From positions 334,354 through 398,353 of the forward strand of contig NZ_JAPDFS010000002.1 of NCBI RefSeq assembly GCF_027257195.1: 64,000 bases of DNA, given 5' to 3'. The position numbers were made by a program, and so were the translations under genes. This stretch comes from Halorubrum sp. F4 (lineage in GTDB: Archaea; Halobacteriota; Halobacteria; Halobacteriales; Haloferacaceae). Below are positions 60,096 to 64,000 of this stretch, piece after piece (positions within the stretch are counted from its first letter, which is position 1; each line of letters opens with the position of its first letter). The notes beneath the pieces are model-generated. The model ran no database searches, was not told the DNA's origin, and saw only the letters and a list, made by a program, of their open reading frames with translations.

Positions 60096-62801
60096 TTAGT
60101 CGCGACGGCGCGTCGCGAGCAGGGCAGCGGCGATGAGCGCCACGAGGGCGACGAGCGCGCCGAAGCCGGGCGTGCTGTCGTCCGTGGAGTCGTCATCGGT
60201 GGAGTCGTCCGTGGAGTCGTCCGAGGAGTCGTCCGAGGAGTCGTCCGTGGAGTCGTCCGAGGAGTCGTCCGTGGAGTCGTCGTCGCTCGAGTCATCCGTG
60301 GAGTCGTCCGAGGAGTCGTCCTCACTGCCGTCGTCGGACGCTTCCTCGACGGTCAGCGTGGCCGTCTGGCTGTCGTCGTTGGTGAAGACACCGTGCTCGT
60401 AGTCACCGGGGTCGAGACTCGAGGTGTCGACGTCGGTGTACTCGACCGTGGTGCTTTCACCGCCGGACAGTTCGATGTCCTGGTCGAGGACGGTGTCGCC
60501 CTCGATCTGGAACTCGACCGTCTGGGTGGCCGTTGCCTCGCCCGTGTTCTCGATCGTCGCGGAGACGTCGATGACGTCACCCTGCGTGACGCTACCGGGC
60601 GCGCTGAGGTCGGAGACCGCGAAGTTCGCGGGCTCCTCGGGCTCTTCGACGACCGTTCCGTCGACTTCCTCCGTATCGCTCAGACCGAGCTGCGAGATAC
60701 GGAGCGTGTACTCGTCGCCCACGTTCTGTTCGCTGAAGTCGAACGTCGTGGACCACGCGCCGTCAGTGGTCACATTGATCTCGTCGTTCGTCTTCACGAA
60801 CGAGGGCTGCGTGCCCGTCTTCGAACGGGCGCGAACGGTGAACTCCGTGCCGGGAGCCACGTTCGTCGTACCCGTCACTTCCTCGGAGTCGGTGGGTGTG
60901 ACGTTGTACGGATCGGCGTCGAACGAGGCGTCGCGCTCCTCGACGTCGAACTGAGCAGAGACCTGCTGATAGAGGGCTCTGTACTCGCTGTCAGTGCTGA
61001 TATCTTCATCGTCAGGGTCGACGAGCCGCTCGTCCTGGACCCGGAACTGGACGTCGAACTCGTAGTCCTCGTCGGTCGCCAGGTCGAGGCTGGTCGTGTC
61101 GACGAAGACGTAGTACTCGTCGTTCTCCTCGTCAACGACGACGTCGTCGATGACGGAGGCGTTGACGGGGACGGTGATCCGGTCCGCGTTCGGACCGGCG
61201 CTTGCGCGAGTCTCGCGCAGACGGAAGCGGACGTGCTTGTCGCCGTCCGCGTAGTTGTCGGTCCCGTTGTTGTCGACGAGGTAGCCGAGCTGTTCGGCCT
61301 TGTCGTCCTCGCCGATACTGCCATCAACGGCGGCAGCATAGTCGAGGAGACCGGTGAGGCCGCTCGCACTGAGCTGGTGGACGCTCACGTCGTTGTGCGC
61401 GACCGAACTCGTCTGGGTGAGTTCATCATCCTCGACAGCACTCTCGATCTCGTCGAGCTTCTCGTCGTCGTCAGCGCTGGTGATGTCGTCAGCGTTGCTG
61501 TCGGAGGCAGTCCAGACCTGGATGCCGTCCGTCGACCGCTCGTCGATGAAGAGCGTCGCGACGTCGTCCGGGTTCTCGAGAGTCTCAGCAGGATCGGTAT
61601 CCACGCTCGAGGAGATGTCGTAGTCGCCCTGTTCGAGAATGTCGTTCAAGTTGCTGTCAGGGTCGACGGAGATCTCGTCGTCGTCGTCGTCGGTGTCGAC
61701 GAGGGAGACCGCATTCTGGCCAGTCCCAGCGGAGTACGTGTTGAACTTGAGCGTGACTTCGTCGTCGTCACCGAAGTCGGTGATGGTGACGTTTGCTTGG
61801 TAACCGAAGTCGTCCTGGCCACCGACGACAACCGATCCGGAACTCGCCGCACCATCGGCAGTCACGGTGAACTCGACGGTGTCACCCTGCTGCGTGGTGA
61901 GGCTGGATTCTTCGATATCGACTTCCCCGTCACCGACGTCTCGGACGGTAACCGTGTCGGAGTCCTCAGCCGTCGAGTCGACGACGGACGCTTCGAACTC
62001 GTACTCGTCAGCGTCGATGTCGGTGAAGTTCAGGTCGTGAGTACCCTCAGCGCGGAAGAGCGTGATGTAATCGTCTTCCTCGTTGACGGCGTAGACGCCA
62101 CTCAGAGAGGAAGGATTCTCTCGGATGTGGCGCGTGACGTTTTCACGATCGTAGTCACTGTCGTTCTCGGGTCCATCGATATCGGTCGTGACATCCGTAC
62201 CGAACGCGTTGCTGTTCGTGAAGATGTCTTCGAGGTCGTCTGCGTCGAGGCCGTCTGCCTCGATCTCGACAGCGTAGTTGTTACGCGCGTCGGAGTCGAT
62301 CTCGTACTCGACTACGGTATCGTCACCAGCGTCATCAACAGTGTCCTCGTCGAACTCAGTCGAGAGGTCCTGAACGACTATCTCGAAGACGAGATCTTCG
62401 CTACTGTTAATGTTTTGACCACGGTTCTTCGTGGTGATGACCCACTGGTCATCAGTTCGGGCTGACGTGTCAACGGTAACCCAACCCTGTTCTGGATTGA
62501 GCGCGACGGGGCTGCCCCCGACACGCTGATTGTCGCCGGAATTATCCACACGGCGAAGTTCTAGATTGGATTCAGGACCATTAACACCAGTTATGTCAAT
62601 GGCAATTTTCTGACCTTGGTAGACTGTCTGACCGTCTACAGCTTCAACGTCATATTCAGCGTCACTCGGAATGGCGTTACCATGGGTTGCAGCAGCACTA
62701 CCGGCGAAGCCGGCAAAGCCGACAGCGACCATGGAAATAACCATGATGACACTGAAGAAGACCGCGTTGGCCTTCTTGCGTGTATTATTGTCGTTTGTCA
62801 T
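60096..62801 (-). CDS. csg: S-layer surface glycoprotein with PGF-CTERM
   Basis: A 901-residue secreted glycoprotein, the main cell-envelope protein by family. N-terminal signal peptide (residues 1-38: KKANAVFFSVIMVISMVAVG FAGFAGSAAA). Long acidic beta-rich ectodomain with several N-glycosylation sequons (NSS, NVT, NFT, NGT, NAS). Then a Thr/Ser/Asp-rich stalk made of DDST/DDSS repeats (about 825-875) and the end STPGFGALVALVALIAAALL, ATRRRD, i.e. PGF motif, membrane helix and Arg tail for archaeosortase A. The start ATG at 62801 overlaps the stop of an upstream short ORF. Confidence 0.95.
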   Translation of the reverse strand: MTNDNNTRKKANAVFFSVIMVISMVAVGFAGFAGSAAATHGNAIPSDAEYDVEAVDGQTVYQGQKIAIDITGVNGPESNLELRRVDNSGDNQRVGGSPVALNPEQGWVTVDTSARTDDQWVITTKNRGQNINSSEDLVFEIVVQDLSTEFDEDTVDDAGDDTVVEYEIDSDARNNYAVEIEADGLDADDLEDIFTNSNAFGTDVTTDIDGPENDSDYDRENVTRHIRENPSSLSGVYAVNEEDDYITLFRAEGTHDLNFTDIDADEYEFEASVVDSTAEDSDTVTVRDVGDGEVDIEESSLTTQQGDTVEFTVTADGAASSGSVVVGGQDDFGYQANVTITDFGDDDEVTLKFNTYSAGTGQNAVSLVDTDDDDDEISVDPDSNLNDILEQGDYDISSSVDTDPAETLENPDDVATLFIDERSTDGIQVWTASDSNADDITSADDDEKLDEIESAVEDDELTQTSSVAHNDVSVHQLSASGLTGLLDYAAAVDGSIGEDDKAEQLGYLVDNNGTDNYADGDKHVRFRLRETRASAGPNADRITVPVNASVIDDVVVDEENDEYYVFVDTTSLDLATDEDYEFDVQFRVQDERLVDPDDEDISTDSEYRALYQQVSAQFDVEERDASFDADPYNVTPTDSEEVTGTTNVAPGTEFTVRARSKTGTQPSFVKTNDEINVTTDGAWSTTFDFSEQNVGDEYTLRISQLGLSDTEEVDGTVVEEPEEPANFAVSDLSAPGSVTQGDVIDVSATIENTGEATATQTVEFQIEGDTVLDQDIELSGGESTTVEYTDVDTSSLDPGDYEHGVFTNDDSQTATLTVEEASDDGSEDDSSDDSTDDSSDDDSTDDSSDDSTDDSSDDSSDDSTDDSTDDDSTDDSTPGFGALVALVALIAAALLATRRRD
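60182..60322. repeat. Tandem 12-base repeats coding the S-layer stalk
   Basis: Plus-strand units of GTGGAGTCGTCC and GAGGAGTCGTCC, about eleven in a row, encode Asp-Asp-Ser-Thr/Ser repeats. Such runs change length by slippage and set the distance between ectodomain and membrane. Confidence 0.85.
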
Positions 62802-62932
62802 TGTTGTTGTGTTTCGTTCCGCATCGCATCAGCAGCTTTCTCCTGACCTTCGAGACGCGCCCGGTCGTCGTCGCCTACCGTGTCTCGTCGTACAGCCGGA
62901 CTCGATCGTGGGATACTCAACTCCTGACGCAT
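62798..62932 (-). CDS. Leader ORF upstream of the S-layer gene (44 aa)
   Basis: A 44-codon frame beginning MRQELSIPRSSPAVRRDTVG and ending EKAADAMRNETQQQ. Its TGA stop (62798-62800) overlaps the S-layer ATG as ATGA. It starts about 40 bases after the TATA-like sequence at 62970, so it lies at the beginning of the leader. The Shine-Dalgarno-like AGGAG in the leader is about 35 bases before the S-layer start, inside this ORF, not at the normal distance, which suggests translational coupling. Translation is unproven. Confidence 0.45.
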   Translation of the reverse strand: MRQELSIPRSSPAVRRDTVGDDDRARLEGQEKAADAMRNETQQQ

Positions 62933-62969
62933 TTGGGTAGGGGTTGCATCCGTTTGTTCAAGCGTTCGG

Positions 62970-62976
62970 TATATAT
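62970..62976 (-). promoter_or_regulatory. TATA box of the S-layer gene
   Basis: The minus-strand core ATATATA lies within GCATATATACC. With a TATA-to-start distance of about 27 bases, transcription would begin near 62945 and give a leader of about 145 bases before the S-layer ATG, long for a haloarchaeon but in line with known S-layer genes. Confidence 0.55.
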
Positions 62977-63231
62977 GCTTTGTGTGATTTCCTCGAATCG
63001 TGTGAACACGCCACAAGCAGGTCTGACCCGCGTCAGACGCTCGTTTTCGGTTCTGAGAACGTCCCGCTCGGCCGAGTCCCCGGGAGTCGTCGCCGAACGC
63101 CTCGCGTGCGCGAAGTGAAAGCATGGAGGGGAGGAAAGGGAGGAAAACGAACGTCGGATCGAGTCGGACCCGACTGGGAACGAACGAGTTCTCTCGCTCT
63201 CGTGTCGTCCGGAACACTCGGGAGGCATCGT
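62977..63231. other. Intergenic region upstream of the S-layer promoter
   Basis: No gene seen. The stretch holds scattered AT-rich spots and a purine-rich run near 63120-63155 (GGAGGGGAGGAAAGGGAGG). It may carry upstream activation elements for the strong S-layer promoter. Confidence 0.35.
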
Positions 63232-63675
63232 CTATTCGTTCGAGGAATATGCTGGGATCTTCGTTTCGAACAACCGCTGAAGCGCGGTCCACAGTATCTC
63301 CGTCGGAACGGACTTCGTGAACGCTGCGCGTAAACGATCCGCTTCCCCCGTTTTTCGATGTTCGTACTGAAAGTGTACCGAACCGAGATCTGGATGATCC
63401 TCGTCGCGGTGCCACCCACAGTTGAAGCCCGTGTTGGGGTCAGCGTAGTGTATTCGATAGTATTCCGTACCCCGTCGAAACCGCCACTCCACTTCGAGTA
63501 TTGGGGAGTCCGGACCGGTCAGTGGCTCGATGCGATCGGGAGCGACGTTCGCCCGAACGAACTCCTTCGAGATACTGTCCGGCTCGAACCCGACAGTCGT
63601 GATCTTGGGATGTCGATTCAACACGTCACGGAGCCCCTTGTAGACGGAGGGGTCGATCGTTCCTGGCAACCCCAT
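63232..63675 (-). CDS. Hypothetical protein, possible toxin partner
   Basis: A 147-residue protein starting MGLPGTIDPSVYKGLRDVLN. The central region EVEWRFRRGTEYYRIHYADP, NTGFNCGWHRDEDHPDLGSV HFQYEH is strand-rich and resembles small proteins annotated as toxins with a helical antitoxin. The upstream codirectional gene ends two bases before its ATG. No catalytic motif identified. ATG 63675 is chosen because the frame upstream runs through the previous gene. Confidence 0.6.
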   Translation of the reverse strand: MGLPGTIDPSVYKGLRDVLNRHPKITTVGFEPDSISKEFVRANVAPDRIEPLTGPDSPILEVEWRFRRGTEYYRIHYADPNTGFNCGWHRDEDHPDLGSVHFQYEHRKTGEADRLRAAFTKSVPTEILWTALQRLFETKIPAYSSNE

Positions 63676-63677
63676 CG

Positions 63678-63968
63678 TTAGACCGGGATCGCGTCTCGAT
63701 CGGTCGCCCAATCGTACTCCTTCAGCGCCGCCTTCACGACCGGCAGCCGGTCGGCGAGATGTTCCCACTCGCTGGCGATCTCACGACGAGCGTCGGCGCC
63801 ATCAGGATCGTCGACGTCGGCGATGCTCGCGAGGAGTTCGCTTGGCGATTCGACGCCGTACTCCGCTTCCCATTCCGCGATCCGTGCCTGTATCGACTCC
63901 AACGTGTCGGCAAGTTCCTCCCGGTCGTGCTCGCGTTGGAGGGTCGCGACTTCGCGATAGGTCGCCAT
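63678..63968 (-). CDS. Helical protein, possible antitoxin partner (may be partial)
   Basis: A 96-residue coiled-coil-like protein starting MATYREVATLQREHDREELA, with LESIQARIAEWEAEYGVESP and HLADRLPVVKAALKEYDWAT. The frame remains open upstream to the window edge (reading GQTLYCVDQL before this ATG), so the true start may lie outside. It forms a tight pair with the next gene. An antitoxin role is an inference from size, pairing and charge pattern. Confidence 0.55.
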   Translation of the reverse strand: MATYREVATLQREHDREELADTLESIQARIAEWEAEYGVESPSELLASIADVDDPDGADARREIASEWEHLADRLPVVKAALKEYDWATDRDAIPV

Positions 63969-64000
63969 CAACTGATCGACACAGTAGAGCGTCTGCCCGC

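Noticed and set aside
60393..62465. 690-codon plus-strand frame opposite the S-layer gene
   Set aside because: Mirror of the Asp-rich S-layer coding sequence (Val/Leu-rich antisense); no start context or family features.

Overview
The window is chromosomal DNA from a haloarchaeon (class Halobacteria), most likely Halorubrum or a close relative. The coding sequence is GC-rich, the proteins are strongly acidic (Asp/Glu-rich), and several families are archaeal or haloarchaeal: HAH_0734, L15e, PDCD5, NMD3, the SAMP-activating enzyme UbaA, an STT3/AglB-type glycosyltransferase, and a PGF-CTERM S-layer glycoprotein with an archaeosortase-type C-terminus. The genus is inferred from general resemblance, not proven.

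Layout. 1-5300 is a visibly more AT-rich surface-sugar island: a partial alkaline-phosphatase-superfamily protein, a Wzx/MOP flippase, the dTDP-sugar genes rfbA and rfbB, and two broken sugar genes (rfbD remnant, epimerase remnant). 5300-14900 is mostly housekeeping: UspA, Sua5 (tRNA t6A), a redoxin/glutaredoxin-like pair, CNNM transporter, queuosine-precursor transporter with a small RHH regulator, L15e and UbaA. 14943-15881 is a short inverted-repeat-bounded segment carrying a DUF433/DUF5615 toxin-antitoxin pair. 15950-30268 holds an aldo/keto reductase, a hexapeptide acyltransferase, an Nmad3-like protein, a HAD hydrolase, HisS, a PDCD5/PP-loop pair, NMD3, an XPD-like helicase and an acyl-CoA ligase. 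30374-35441 is an electron-transfer-flavoprotein operon (ferredoxin, FixA, FixB, fused FixC-FixX, one unknown). 35503-49295 mixes regulators (HTH-GNAT, three receiver-domain proteins, one with a histidine kinase, and an AbrB-PhoU protein) with TCA-cycle genes (SucCD, FumC) and a tRNA methylthiotransferase. An intron-containing tRNA-Glu(TTC) follows at 49592. 53600-62801 is a second surface region: NAD-epimerase, polyprenyl-phosphate sugar transferase, STT3-like protein and, after degraded accessory genes, the S-layer glycoprotein, which the sugar genes plausibly help glycosylate.

Most notable. Next to the tRNA, 49768-50824 is bounded by near-identical inverted repeats and an 8-11 bp direct repeat, yet encodes no transposase: one unknown gene sits inside. 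The toxin-antitoxin segment at 14943-15881 has related ends with matching subterminal motifs. Together they look like two members of a family of transposase-less mobile cassettes. Second, the S-layer gene appears to be preceded, within its leader, by a 44-codon ORF whose stop overlaps the S-layer start (ATGA). Third, perfect palindromes sit at or beside the TATA boxes of the RHH/queuosine-transporter pair and of fixA, and look like operators.

Coordinates of starts were chosen by reading start codons, neighbours and family N-termini. Family names come from recognition of motifs, not from searches.
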